This document shows positions 53,790 through 62,930 of a DNA stretch of 64,000 nt, in pieces. The notes beneath the pieces were generated by a model. That model made no database searches and was not told where the DNA came from. It saw only the letters and a program-made list of their open reading frames with translations. The translations under genes and the position numbers were made by a program. This stretch comes from Chitinophaga qingshengii (GTDB lineage Bacteria > Bacteroidota > Bacteroidia > Chitinophagales > Chitinophagaceae), in NCBI RefSeq assembly GCF_014529935.1, contig NZ_JACVFC010000003.1, positions 1-64,000 on the forward strand, written 5' to 3'. Every line of letters starts with the position of its first letter. Position 1 is the stretch's first letter.

Positions 53790-55628
53790 ATGATGCCACG
53801 TACAAATGTTAAACACTGCGGCCTGCGCATAGCCGCGCAGCTACTGCTGCTGCTTTTTACAACTTTTTCCTTATCGGCGCAGTTGCCTTCGGCGCAGTCT
53901 ATTGCAGCTAAAATGAAGGTGGGATGGAACCTGGGTAACACGCTGGAAGCTATCTGCGGAGAAAATGCATGGGGCGGCGTTGTTACGCAAACCACTATCG
54001 ATGCCGTGAAGGCTTCGGGTTTCAATACTATCCGGCTACCGGTGGCCTGGGACTGCCATAGTACCAACGGGGTGATAGATCCTGCATGGATGGCCAGAGT
54101 AAAAGAAGTGGTGGATTATTGCATGCGGGACAGCCTGTATATTATTATCAACATACACTGGGATAATGGCTGGCTGGAAAATAACATCACGCCCGCTGCC
54201 CAGGTGCAGGTAAATGCAAAACAACAAAACTACTGGACACAGATTGCCAACACTTTTAAAAATTACAATGAACGCCTGCTGTTTGCCAGCGCTAATGAGC
54301 CTGCCGTAAACGATGCCACCGGCATGTCGGTATTGTTGTCCTACCATCAGACATTTGTCAATGCCGTGCGGGCGACCGGTGGTAACAACAGTTCCCGCAC
54401 GCTCATCATCCAGGGACCATCTACGAATATTGATAAGACGAACACATTGATGAACACCCTGCCTGCCGATCCCATCGCCAACCGGTTGATGATGGAGGTG
54501 CATTACTACGACCCTTCCCAGTTTGCCCTCATCACCAAAGATGAAACCTGGGGTAAAATGTTTTACTACTGGGGTGTTAACTACCATTCCACGACAGACA
54601 CTAACCGGAACGCTACCTGGGGCGAAGAGAGTTATATGGATGCTCAACTGAGTCTCATGAAAACAAAGTTCATTGACAAAGGGATACCGGTGATCATCGG
54701 AGAATTTGCGGCCATCAGAAGAACGCTCAGCCCTCCTTCCGATCAGGCATTGCATAATGCTTCCCGGTGGCATTTTTACGATTACTTTGCCAGCTCGGCC
54801 AGGGCAAAGGGGCTTATCCCCATCTGCTGGGATATCAACAAAGAGATGTACGACAGGGGTACCGGCGCGGTGCTGGACCAGGAAACCATTTCCGCTATCA
54901 TGAAGGCTGCGGGTAATGCTCCCGGTTATATAAGGCTGGTGAACCGGGCCACCGGTCTGCTGGCAGACGGCATATACAGGAATACCAATGGCGCCAATGC
55001 CGGGCAGTGGGGCAGCAGTGGCAGCGATGCCCAGCAATGGGCCGTGGAAGCGGCCGACGGGTATATACGACTGAAAAACCGGGCCACCGGGCTGTATCTC
55101 GACGGTATGGGGAGAACAGCCGACGGAGCGGTGACCGGGCAATGGAGCTTCAGCACCAGCTATAATCAGCAGTGGAAACCGGAGGCGGCAGATAATTATG
55201 TCAAACTGAAGAACCGTGCTACCGGGTTGTACCTCGATGGCCTGGGACAAACAGCCAACGGTGCCGACCTGGCGCAGTGGTCAGGCAGCGGCAGTTACAA
55301 CCAGCAATGGACAATGACCGCTATCGGTTTGCCTGCTGCGGCTGTAGCAGCAGTGCCATCGGTGGGTATGGCCACTCCGTCTAAAGATGAACTGAATGTA
55401 TATCCGAACCCGTTTACCGCCACATTCAGCGTTACCGCGGATAAGCAGGATAAAATAGAGCGCATAACAATTATTGATGCTTCCGGTAAACCGGTAGAGA
55501 TAAAGGCGCATCCTTCAGCATCCGATCTGTTGTCTATGGGTGCAGCGCTAAAAACAGGCACCTATGTAGTGGTAGCCAAGGGTAGGGGATGGTCAAAAAA
55601 ATGTAAGGTGGTCAAGATTATTAAATAG
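53790..55628 (+). CDS. GH5 endoglycanase with ricin-type module and T9SS type A tag
   Basis: The 612-residue protein (start 53790) has a signal peptide (about 1-32), a GH5 TIM barrel (about 33-375) with acid/base Glu170 (ASANEPAV) and nucleophile Glu305 (IIGEFAA), three ricin-type beta-trefoil repeats (about 385-515, each with NRATGL and QQW), and a type A T9SS sorting domain (about 530-612, starting ELNVYPNPF). It should be exported to the cell surface or outside and make the first cut in the polymer. The subfamily (cellulase, xyloglucanase or mannanase) is not assigned. Confidence 0.92.
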   Translation: MMPRTNVKHCGLRIAAQLLLLLFTTFSLSAQLPSAQSIAAKMKVGWNLGNTLEAICGENAWGGVVTQTTIDAVKASGFNTIRLPVAWDCHSTNGVIDPAWMARVKEVVDYCMRDSLYIIINIHWDNGWLENNITPAAQVQVNAKQQNYWTQIANTFKNYNERLLFASANEPAVNDATGMSVLLSYHQTFVNAVRATGGNNSSRTLIIQGPSTNIDKTNTLMNTLPADPIANRLMMEVHYYDPSQFALITKDETWGKMFYYWGVNYHSTTDTNRNATWGEESYMDAQLSLMKTKFIDKGIPVIIGEFAAIRRTLSPPSDQALHNASRWHFYDYFASSARAKGLIPICWDINKEMYDRGTGAVLDQETISAIMKAAGNAPGYIRLVNRATGLLADGIYRNTNGANAGQWGSSGSDAQQWAVEAADGYIRLKNRATGLYLDGMGRTADGAVTGQWSFSTSYNQQWKPEAADNYVKLKNRATGLYLDGLGQTANGADLAQWSGSGSYNQQWTMTAIGLPAAAVAAVPSVGMATPSKDELNVYPNPFTATFSVTADKQDKIERITIIDASGKPVEIKAHPSASDLLSMGAALKTGTYVVVAKGRGWSKKCKVVKIIK

Positions 55629-55721
55629 CAGTTATCGCGAATTAAAAAATTATAATTGTAAATCTGACAAATATTTTGTTACTTTGAAACTATCAATCAG
55701 TAATCGCTATAATTCCGCGTC
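55629..55721 (+). promoter_or_regulatory. Promoter region of the GH51-araBDA unit
   Basis: The 93-bp gap is AT-rich, unlike the tight gaps before it. It holds the palindrome AATTATAATT (55649-55658), a dyad ACAAA-TAT-TTTGT (55667-55679) and a -7-like TTACTTTG (55679-55686), one base from TAnnTTTG. A start of a separate transcript for GH51 and araBDA, controlled by the AraR-type regulator, is plausible. Confidence 0.45.
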
Positions 55722-57254
55722 ATGAAAAATAAGTTCCGCTTTCTCTGTATGGGAATATTGTGTTTGTTGGCGGTTTCGCCTGCATCACAGGCACAGAACA
55801 ACATCACTTTCCGTACAGAGGTGCCAACGCAGACCATTAACCGCAATATTTACGGTCATTTTGCTGAACACCTGGGCAATTGTATCTATGGTGGTTTTTA
55901 TGTAGGAGATACTTCCCGTATTCCCAATATCAGGGGGGTAAGGAAAGATATCATCGCTGCCTTAAAAGCCTTGAACATACCTAACCTGCGTTGGCCGGGC
56001 GGTTGTTTTGCGGATACCTACCATTGGAAAGACGGTATTGGTCCGAAGGAAAAAAGACCGACCATCGTGAATACCTGGTGGGGCGGTGTTACAGAGAACA
56101 ACAGCTTCGGTACGCACGATTTCCTGGACATGTGTGAAGAACTGGGAACAGAACCCTACCTGGCGGGCAACGTAGGCAGCGGCACGGTGCAGGAGCTGGC
56201 CGACTGGGTGCAGTATGTCAATTTCAGCGGTAAAAGCCCGATGTCTGACCTGCGCCAGCAGAACGGGCGGCAACAACCCTGGAAGGTACGGTACTGGGGC
56301 GTAGGTAACGAAGCCTGGGGCTGCGGCGGTAATATGCGGCCGGAATACTACGCGGATATCTATAGAAAATATGCCACCTTCATGAGCGGCAACCTCTTCA
56401 AAATTGCTTCCGGCGCCAATTCTTCCGATTATAACTGGACGGAAGTACTGATGAAAAACATTCCCCTGCATATGTTGGACGGTATAGCCCTCCATCACTA
56501 TTCCGTGATTGAGTGGGATAAAAAAAGCGATGCGGTTGATTTTTCTGAAGAACAGTATTTCCAGACAATGCGCAGCGCTTGTTTTATGGATACGCTGATA
56601 CGCCGTCATTCCGCTATCATGGATAAATATGACCCGAAGAAAAAGGTAGCACTGGTGGTAGATGAATGGGGCGGCTGGTATAACGTGGAAGCAGGTACGA
56701 ACCCGGGGTTCCTCTTCCAGCAAAACACCATGCGCGATGCCATGATCGCAGGCGTTACCCTGAATATCTTCAATAACCACGCCGACAGGGTGCGTATGGC
56801 TAACCTGGCGCAGACGGTCAATGTACTGCAGGCGGTAATTTTGACAAAAGGAGCGCAGCTGATACTAACGCCTACTTACCATGTTATGGAGATGTATAAG
56901 GTGCATCAGGATGCTACGCTGATTCCCGTCGATATTCAAAGCAACAGGTACACGTATAAGAACGAGCAGCTGACTGCTGTTACCGCTTCTGCTTCTAAAG
57001 ACAAAACCGGGGCGACCCATATTTCACTCGTTAACATCGACGCTTCTAAAACACAGGAAATAACAGTACAAACAAACGCGGCTTACAAAGCTGTTTCCGG
57101 CCGTATACTTTCTGCTGCCAAACTGCAGGACCATAACAGCTTTACGCAGCCGGACAAAATCAAGCCGGTAGCGTTTAACGGCGCTGTGTTAAAAAATAAT
57201 AAACTGACAGTAAAGCTGCCGCCCTTCTCCGTGGTAGTACTGGAACTGAAATAA
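55722..57254 (+). CDS. GH51 alpha-L-arabinofuranosidase
   Basis: The 510-residue protein has a signal peptide (about 1-25), a GH51 catalytic barrel with acid/base Glu197 (GVGNEAWGCGG) and nucleophile Glu315 (VVDEWGGWY), the LRWPGGCFAD motif near 90, and a C-terminal beta-sandwich. It releases L-arabinose from arabinoxylan, arabinan or related side chains, in the periplasm. Its product feeds araBDA directly downstream. Confidence 0.96.
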   Translation: MKNKFRFLCMGILCLLAVSPASQAQNNITFRTEVPTQTINRNIYGHFAEHLGNCIYGGFYVGDTSRIPNIRGVRKDIIAALKALNIPNLRWPGGCFADTYHWKDGIGPKEKRPTIVNTWWGGVTENNSFGTHDFLDMCEELGTEPYLAGNVGSGTVQELADWVQYVNFSGKSPMSDLRQQNGRQQPWKVRYWGVGNEAWGCGGNMRPEYYADIYRKYATFMSGNLFKIASGANSSDYNWTEVLMKNIPLHMLDGIALHHYSVIEWDKKSDAVDFSEEQYFQTMRSACFMDTLIRRHSAIMDKYDPKKKVALVVDEWGGWYNVEAGTNPGFLFQQNTMRDAMIAGVTLNIFNNHADRVRMANLAQTVNVLQAVILTKGAQLILTPTYHVMEMYKVHQDATLIPVDIQSNRYTYKNEQLTAVTASASKDKTGATHISLVNIDASKTQEITVQTNAAYKAVSGRILSAAKLQDHNSFTQPDKIKPVAFNGAVLKNNKLTVKLPPFSVVVLELK

Positions 57255-57277
57255 AAATCCGTTGATATACAGGTAAA

Positions 57278-57297
57278 GGCTACACGGCCGTGTAGCC
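57278..57297. other. Perfect 20-bp palindrome between GH51 gene and araB
   Basis: The sequence GGCTACACGGCCGTGTAGCC is fully self-complementary. As RNA it forms a GC-rich hairpin 23 bases after the GH51 stop. No T-run follows, so it is not a normal terminator; it may mark an mRNA processing or stabilising site. Confidence 0.6.
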
Positions 57298-57334
57298 CTG
57301 CCAGCCGTTTGCCTGAAAAAAAGAAATAGACAAG

Positions 57335-58984
57335 ATGAATGCCTCTTTTGTAATAGGAGTTGACTTTGGAACTGATTCTGTCCGGTCCATTGTTGTGGAT
57401 ACCCGCAATGGCGATGAGGTGGCGGCTGCGGTATACTACTATCCGCGTTGGAAGGATGGTTTATACTGCAACCCCGCCCGTAGCCAGTTCCGCCAGCATC
57501 CGCAGGATTATATAGACGGGTTGGCGGCTACTATTACGCAGTGCCTGCAACAGGCCGGTCCTTATGTGTCCCGGCAAATAAAAGCGATATCGGTAGATAC
57601 TACCGGCAGTACGCCGGTAGCAGTAGATGAAACCGGTATGCCGCTGGCATTGCAACCGGCATTTGCCAATAATCCCAATGCCATGTTTGTACTGTGGAAA
57701 GACCATACGGCCATCCGGGAAGCGGCAGAAATCAATACCGTAGCAACGGCTTTTCCCGGTAATTACCTGCGGTTTGTAGGCGGTGTTTATTCAGCTGAAT
57801 GGTTCTGGGCTAAATGGCTGCATATATGGCGTGTAGACGAGGACGTTAGAAATGCTACCTACACCTGGGTAGAACATTGCGACTGGATTCCGTTCCTGCT
57901 CACCGGAGGAACGCATATCAGTCAGCTTAAACGCGGCATTTGTTCTGCCGGTCATAAAGCCTTATACGCAGAAGCTTTTGGCGGTCTGCCGCCTGATAGT
58001 TTTTTCGCGGCGATAGATCCGCTGTTGCAAAACGTAAGCCGGCGGCTGTTTAGCAAGACCTATACCGCCGGCGAAGCAGCCGGAAACCTGTCCGCTGCCT
58101 GGGCGCAGCGCCTGGGATTGAGTACGGAAGTGGTCATCGGCATCGGCGCTTTTGATGCGCATATGGGTGCTGTAGGCGGACAAATAGAGCCTTATCATCT
58201 CAGCAAGGTCATGGGCACCTCCACCTGTGATATGCTGGTAGCGCCGCTGGAAGACGTAAAAGATACGCTGGTGAAAGGCATTTGCGGACAGGTACCGGGT
58301 TCTGTTATCCCCGGCATGATGGGCATGGAAGCAGGGCAGTCGGCTTTCGGAGATGCATATGCGTGGTTCAGCAATTTATTGTCATGGCCCTTGCAGCATC
58401 TTTTCCCAAATGATCCTTCCCTGTTGCGGGAAGCCAATAGCAGGATGATTGCCGCGCTTTCACAGCAGGCCGCCGCAATCGTACCGGATGAAAGCAGCGA
58501 ATGGGGGATCGACTGGTTAAATGGCCGCCGTACACCGGATGCAGACCAGTCGCTCAAAGGAACGCTGACCGGGCTTCATCTCGCCTCCGACGCCCCCAGG
58601 ATATTCAGAGCAGTGGCGGAAGCCACCTGCTTTGGCGCCAAAGCTATCGTAGAGCGCTTTGAACGGGAAGGCGTTCCCGTAAAAGGACTGATAGGTATCG
58701 GCGGCGTGGCGCAGAAATCACCCTTTATTATGCAGATGATGGCCGATGTAATGGGCATGCCTATACGTATCCACCGCTCAGAACAAACCTGCGCACTGGG
58801 AGCGGCCATGTTCGCCGCTACGGCGGCAGGCATTTTCTCCAGAGTGGAAGAAGCGATGCTGGTTATGGGGCAGGGCTTTGAAACTACCTGGTCACCCGAC
58901 AGGCAACGCACAGGCATATACGAAAACAGGTACAGGAAATATAAGGCGCTCGGCGCTTTTACTGCCAATATGAATATTGATTAA
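57335..58984 (+). CDS. araB: L-ribulokinase
   Basis: The 549-residue FGGY kinase has the phosphate-binding GVDFGTDSVRSIVVD motif at its N-terminus, the DTTGSTPVAVD segment, and the C-terminal FGGY region GIGGVAQKSPFIMQMMADVMG. It phosphorylates L-ribulose to L-ribulose 5-phosphate. The length (longer than xylulokinase) and location ahead of araD and araA fix the identity. Confidence 0.95.
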   Translation: MNASFVIGVDFGTDSVRSIVVDTRNGDEVAAAVYYYPRWKDGLYCNPARSQFRQHPQDYIDGLAATITQCLQQAGPYVSRQIKAISVDTTGSTPVAVDETGMPLALQPAFANNPNAMFVLWKDHTAIREAAEINTVATAFPGNYLRFVGGVYSAEWFWAKWLHIWRVDEDVRNATYTWVEHCDWIPFLLTGGTHISQLKRGICSAGHKALYAEAFGGLPPDSFFAAIDPLLQNVSRRLFSKTYTAGEAAGNLSAAWAQRLGLSTEVVIGIGAFDAHMGAVGGQIEPYHLSKVMGTSTCDMLVAPLEDVKDTLVKGICGQVPGSVIPGMMGMEAGQSAFGDAYAWFSNLLSWPLQHLFPNDPSLLREANSRMIAALSQQAAAIVPDESSEWGIDWLNGRRTPDADQSLKGTLTGLHLASDAPRIFRAVAEATCFGAKAIVERFEREGVPVKGLIGIGGVAQKSPFIMQMMADVMGMPIRIHRSEQTCALGAAMFAATAAGIFSRVEEAMLVMGQGFETTWSPDRQRTGIYENRYRKYKALGAFTANMNID

Positions 58985-58985
58985 G

Positions 58986-59690
58986 ATGGGTATACAAAAA
59001 TATCAGGCTATCCGCGAAGCTGCCTATGAGGCCAACATGCAATTGCCTGCCCTGGGACTCGTTATTTTCACTTTTGGCAACGTGAGCGCGGCCGACAGGG
59101 CCGCAGGCGTGTTTGCCATTAAACCCAGCGGAGTGCCTTATACGGAGCTGTCGCCCGACAAGATGGTCATCGTGGACTTTGAGGGAAAAGTGATCGAAGG
59201 GGATCTGCGTCCTTCCTCTGATACGCTGACCCATGCCGTGTTGTATAAGCACTGGGAACATATCGGCGGCATCGTGCATACACACTCTACCTATGCCACC
59301 GCATGGGCGCAGAGCCAGCGTGATATCCCCATTTACGGCACTACGCATGCAGACCATAACACCCTCGACATTCCCTGCGCGCCGCCGATGCCCGATGAGC
59401 TGATAGCCGGTGACTATGAATATCAGACCGGTTTTCAGATCATGCATACGCTGGCCCAAAGGCAGCTGACTTATGAAGACATAGAGATGATCCTCGTAGG
59501 GAATCATGCTCCTTTTACCTGGGGCAGCAGCCCGGCAAAGGCCGTCTACAACAGCGCCGTACTGGAATCCATTGCCCAGATGGCCTACCTCACGGAATCG
59601 ATCAACTTCCGGGCACCGAGGTTAAAAGAATCGCTGATAAAAAAACATTACGAACGCAAACACGGCCCCAATTCCTATTACGGGCAATAA
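58986..59690 (+). CDS. araD: L-ribulose-5-phosphate 4-epimerase
   Basis: The 234-residue class II aldolase-fold enzyme has zinc ligands His98 and His100 (GIVHTHSTYAT) and His174 (VGNHAPFTWG), with Asp123 in THADH matching the E. coli catalytic Asp120. It converts L-ribulose 5-phosphate to D-xylulose 5-phosphate, joining the xylose route. The ATG at 58986 is 1 base after the araB stop; a TTG nine bases upstream is not used. Confidence 0.95.
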   Translation: MGIQKYQAIREAAYEANMQLPALGLVIFTFGNVSAADRAAGVFAIKPSGVPYTELSPDKMVIVDFEGKVIEGDLRPSSDTLTHAVLYKHWEHIGGIVHTHSTYATAWAQSQRDIPIYGTTHADHNTLDIPCAPPMPDELIAGDYEYQTGFQIMHTLAQRQLTYEDIEMILVGNHAPFTWGSSPAKAVYNSAVLESIAQMAYLTESINFRAPRLKESLIKKHYERKHGPNSYYGQ

Positions 59691-59701
59691 AACCATATGG
59701 T

Positions 59702-61177
59702 ATGATTGAGTTGAAAAAACGGGAGATCTGGTTGATTACGGGAAGTCAACATTTATACGGAGAAGCAGCCTTGCAGGAGGTTGCGCAGCATAGCCGGGAA
59801 ATCGCCGCCGGTATAAACGATAGTGAGCATATGCCCGTTACCGTTATCTATAAACCGGTAGTGACCACACCGGAAGAAATATATGCTGTATGCATGGAGG
59901 CCAACGCAGCGGTAAACTGTATAGGCGTAGTGTTATGGATGCATACCTTTTCTCCCGCCAAAATGTGGATACGGGGCCTGAAGGCATTGAAAAAGCCGGT
60001 TTGCCACCTGCACACACAATACAACCGGGATATACCCTGGAGCGAGATAGATATGAACTTCATGAACCTGAACCAGAGCGCACATGGCGACAGGGAGCTG
60101 GGATTTATGATGAGCCGTATGAGAATGAACCGGAAGGTGATTACCGGTCACTGGAAAGATACTGCCGTACTGGCAGAACTGGGGGCATGGGCCCGTGTGG
60201 CTGCCGGCTGGCACGACTGGCAGGGCGCCCGTTTTGTCCGCTTCGGCGACAATATGCGTTATGTGGCGGTAACAGACGGGGATAAAGTAGAGGCAGAGTC
60301 GGTATTCGGATTCTCCTGCAATACGCATGGCATCGGCGATCTGGTAGCGGTGATTAACAGCGTTCCGGACCGGGCGGTGGCGACGCTGGTGGAAGAATAC
60401 GCAGACGCCTATACGATCGCGGGTGTGCTGCTGAACGACCCCGCGCTGAAAGATGCGGCGAGGATAGAACTGGGTCTGAAAGCTTTTCTGGAAGATGGTC
60501 AGTACAAAGGTTTTTCTGATACGTTTGAAGACCTGCACGGTATGGTGCAATTGCCTGGTATTGCAGTACAGCGGCTTATGAAAGCCGGCTACGGCTTTGC
60601 CGGGGAGGGCGATTGGAAAACGGCGGCGCTGGTACGCGCTATGAAAGTGATGGGCAGCGGCCTGCCGGGAGGCAACTCTTTCATGGAAGATTATACCTAT
60701 CATTTCGATCCGCAAAATCCCATGGTGCTGGGCGCGCATATGCTGGAGATATGTGAATCCATTGCGGAAGGTAAACCCTCCTGCGAAAAACATCCGCTGG
60801 GCATTGGAGGAAAGGCAGATCCGGTGAGGCTGGTATTCAATACGGCCGGCGGACCGGCCATCAACGCCTCTATTGTGGATATGGGCAACAGGTTCCGGTT
60901 GCTGGTCAATGAAGTGGAGGCTGTAGCCCCACCGCATGACCTGCCGAAGCTGCCGGTAGCAAGGGTATTATGGAAACCCTATCCTGATATGAAAAATGCC
61001 TGCACCGCCTGGATACTGGCCGGTGGCGCGCATCATACCTGTTTCAGCCAGAACCTGACCGCGCTTCACATGCAGGACTTTGCGGATATGGCCGGCATTG
61101 AACTGGCGCTGATAGATAAGCAGACCGAGTTAAGGACCTTCCACAACGAGCTGCGCTGGAACGATGCCGCTTTTTAA
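59702..61177 (+). CDS. araA: L-arabinose isomerase
   Basis: The 491-residue enzyme has the manganese-site motifs of AraA: Glu329 in SFMEDYTYHF, His364 in HPLGIGGK and His-His near 444 (GGAHHTCFSQ). It converts L-arabinose to L-ribulose in the cytosol. It completes the order araB-araD-araA that is common in Bacteroidota. No defects are seen. Confidence 0.96.
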   Translation: MIELKKREIWLITGSQHLYGEAALQEVAQHSREIAAGINDSEHMPVTVIYKPVVTTPEEIYAVCMEANAAVNCIGVVLWMHTFSPAKMWIRGLKALKKPVCHLHTQYNRDIPWSEIDMNFMNLNQSAHGDRELGFMMSRMRMNRKVITGHWKDTAVLAELGAWARVAAGWHDWQGARFVRFGDNMRYVAVTDGDKVEAESVFGFSCNTHGIGDLVAVINSVPDRAVATLVEEYADAYTIAGVLLNDPALKDAARIELGLKAFLEDGQYKGFSDTFEDLHGMVQLPGIAVQRLMKAGYGFAGEGDWKTAALVRAMKVMGSGLPGGNSFMEDYTYHFDPQNPMVLGAHMLEICESIAEGKPSCEKHPLGIGGKADPVRLVFNTAGGPAINASIVDMGNRFRLLVNEVEAVAPPHDLPKLPVARVLWKPYPDMKNACTAWILAGGAHHTCFSQNLTALHMQDFADMAGIELALIDKQTELRTFHNELRWNDAAF

Positions 61178-61195
61178 ATCCTATATGTACCCGTT

Positions 61196-62878
61196 ATGAA
61201 AAATGTACTATCTGCCAACGATATACTTGTATTCGTTATCTATTTTGTAGTGGTCGCCGGTTATGGTTACTGGGTGTACCGGAAAAAGAAAACAGCCAAC
61301 CCCGACGCGAAGGATTTTTTCCTTGCTGAAGGTTCGCTTACCTGGTGGGCCATTGGCGCTTCGCTGATTGCGTCCAATATCTCTGCAGAGCAGTTTATCG
61401 GCATGAGCGGTGATGGCTTCTTTGTAGGCATCGCCGTTGCTGCCTATGAATGGATAGCAGCTATCGCCCTGATCATTATTGCGGTTTGGTTTATCCCGAT
61501 TTATCTGAAGAATAGGATCTACACGATGCCACAGTTTCTCAAAACGAGATACAATGAGACGGTGGCGCTGATAATGGCTGTTTTTTGGTTGTTTTTATAT
61601 GTGTTTGTTAACCTCACTTCTATTTTGTACCTCGGCGCTTTAGCCATCAACGGCTTGCTGGGCGGCGCCTATTTGCATGTGGTGATGATGGCGCTGTCGG
61701 TGTTTGCTATTGTGATTACCCTGGGGGGGATGAAGGTGATCGGCTATACGGATGTGATACAGGTGAGTGTACTCATCATCGGTGGACTGGCTACTACTTA
61801 CATGGCGCTTACGCTGGTGAGTGAACATTTTGGGACGGGAAGGAATGTGCTGGCCGGTTTCAATGCTATAATGAAAGATGCGCCCGATCATTTTCATATG
61901 ATCCTGGCCAAACCGGATGCGGCTTCTTCCCAGGAGTATATCAACAAATACCTGGTGTTGCCAGGCATACTGATGTATGCGGCCGGACAATGGATTGTAA
62001 ACCTGAACTACTGGGGCTGTAATCAGTATATCACGCAACGGGCGCTGGGCGCTAATTTGCAGACGGCCCGCAATGGGATACTGTTTGCAGGGCTGCTGAA
62101 AATTATGATGCCGGTTATCGTGATGCTGCCGGGTATTGCGGCCTATGTGTTGCATAAAAACGGGCAGTTGCCCGGACTGGAAAACAAGGACGGCGCCTAT
62201 GCGGCGATACTGGGCTTTCTGCCTTCCGGCCTGAAGGGGCTTTCCATCGCCGCTTTAACGGCTGCCATCGTAGCCTCGCTGGCGGGAAAAGCCAACAGCA
62301 TCTCTACTATCTTTACGTTGGATATCTACCAGAAATACATGAATAAAAAGGCCTCTCAGCAACAATTGGTATGGACAGGCCGCTGGGTGGTCGTCGCTGC
62401 TATGTTACTGGCAATCGCTTTTACCTGGAATGACCTGTTGGGCATCGGCGGGGCGGGCGGATTTACCTTTATACAGAAGTATACAGGGTATATCAGTCCC
62501 GGTGTTTTTGCCATGTTCCTGTTGGGTATGTTCTGGAAGCGCACCACAGGCGCGGCGGCTGTTGCGGGCATTATTACCGGTTTTACCCTGTGCGTGTTTT
62601 TTAATCAGTTTGCACCGGCGGTATTGGGGCATGAAAACTTCCTCTATACAGCTTATCCCAATGGTAACGGCGGATATGAGATACCTTTCCTGATTTGTAT
62701 GGGACTGGCTTTTATGTTTACCATGATCGTGATGGTGCTGATCAGTTTGGCCGGACCCAGGGTCAATCCAAGGGCTTTTGTGCTGGATAAGGCGATGTTT
62801 AAAATATCACCCGCCACTACCGTGCTGATTGTTATTACCCTGCTGTTGATCTCTGCGCTGTATATACGTTTTTGGTAA
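61196..62878 (+). CDS. Sodium/sugar symporter (SSS family)
   Basis: The 560-residue inner-membrane protein has about 14 hydrophobic segments and the SSS-family core (ASLIASNISAEQFIGMSGDGF near 55, GGMKVIGYTDVIQVSVLIIGG near 180, LAGKANSISTIFTLDIY near 365). The SGLT-like N-terminal motif fits a sugar substrate; arabinose is the likely one from its location after araA. It probably brings monosaccharides from periplasm to cytosol with Na+. Confidence 0.93.
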   Translation: MKNVLSANDILVFVIYFVVVAGYGYWVYRKKKTANPDAKDFFLAEGSLTWWAIGASLIASNISAEQFIGMSGDGFFVGIAVAAYEWIAAIALIIIAVWFIPIYLKNRIYTMPQFLKTRYNETVALIMAVFWLFLYVFVNLTSILYLGALAINGLLGGAYLHVVMMALSVFAIVITLGGMKVIGYTDVIQVSVLIIGGLATTYMALTLVSEHFGTGRNVLAGFNAIMKDAPDHFHMILAKPDAASSQEYINKYLVLPGILMYAAGQWIVNLNYWGCNQYITQRALGANLQTARNGILFAGLLKIMMPVIVMLPGIAAYVLHKNGQLPGLENKDGAYAAILGFLPSGLKGLSIAALTAAIVASLAGKANSISTIFTLDIYQKYMNKKASQQQLVWTGRWVVVAAMLLAIAFTWNDLLGIGGAGGFTFIQKYTGYISPGVFAMFLLGMFWKRTTGAAAVAGIITGFTLCVFFNQFAPAVLGHENFLYTAYPNGNGGYEIPFLICMGLAFMFTMIVMVLISLAGPRVNPRAFVLDKAMFKISPATTVLIVITLLLISALYIRFW

Positions 62879-62930
62879 AGGGATGGAGATTCGGGATCTG
62901 GGTTGTATTTTTGTTATCTAATAGTTTTGT

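Noticed and set aside
54036..55250. 404-codon frame antisense to the GH5 gene, and a 302-codon one antisense to GH39 (52268-53176)
   Set aside because: They lie wholly within genes with intact catalytic motifs and show no protein family pattern; open only because of codon bias.
62922..62929. Perfect -7 match TAGTTTTG just before the AraR-like gene
   Set aside because: It is one base from the start codon, so transcription would begin inside the gene; probably chance in T-rich sequence.
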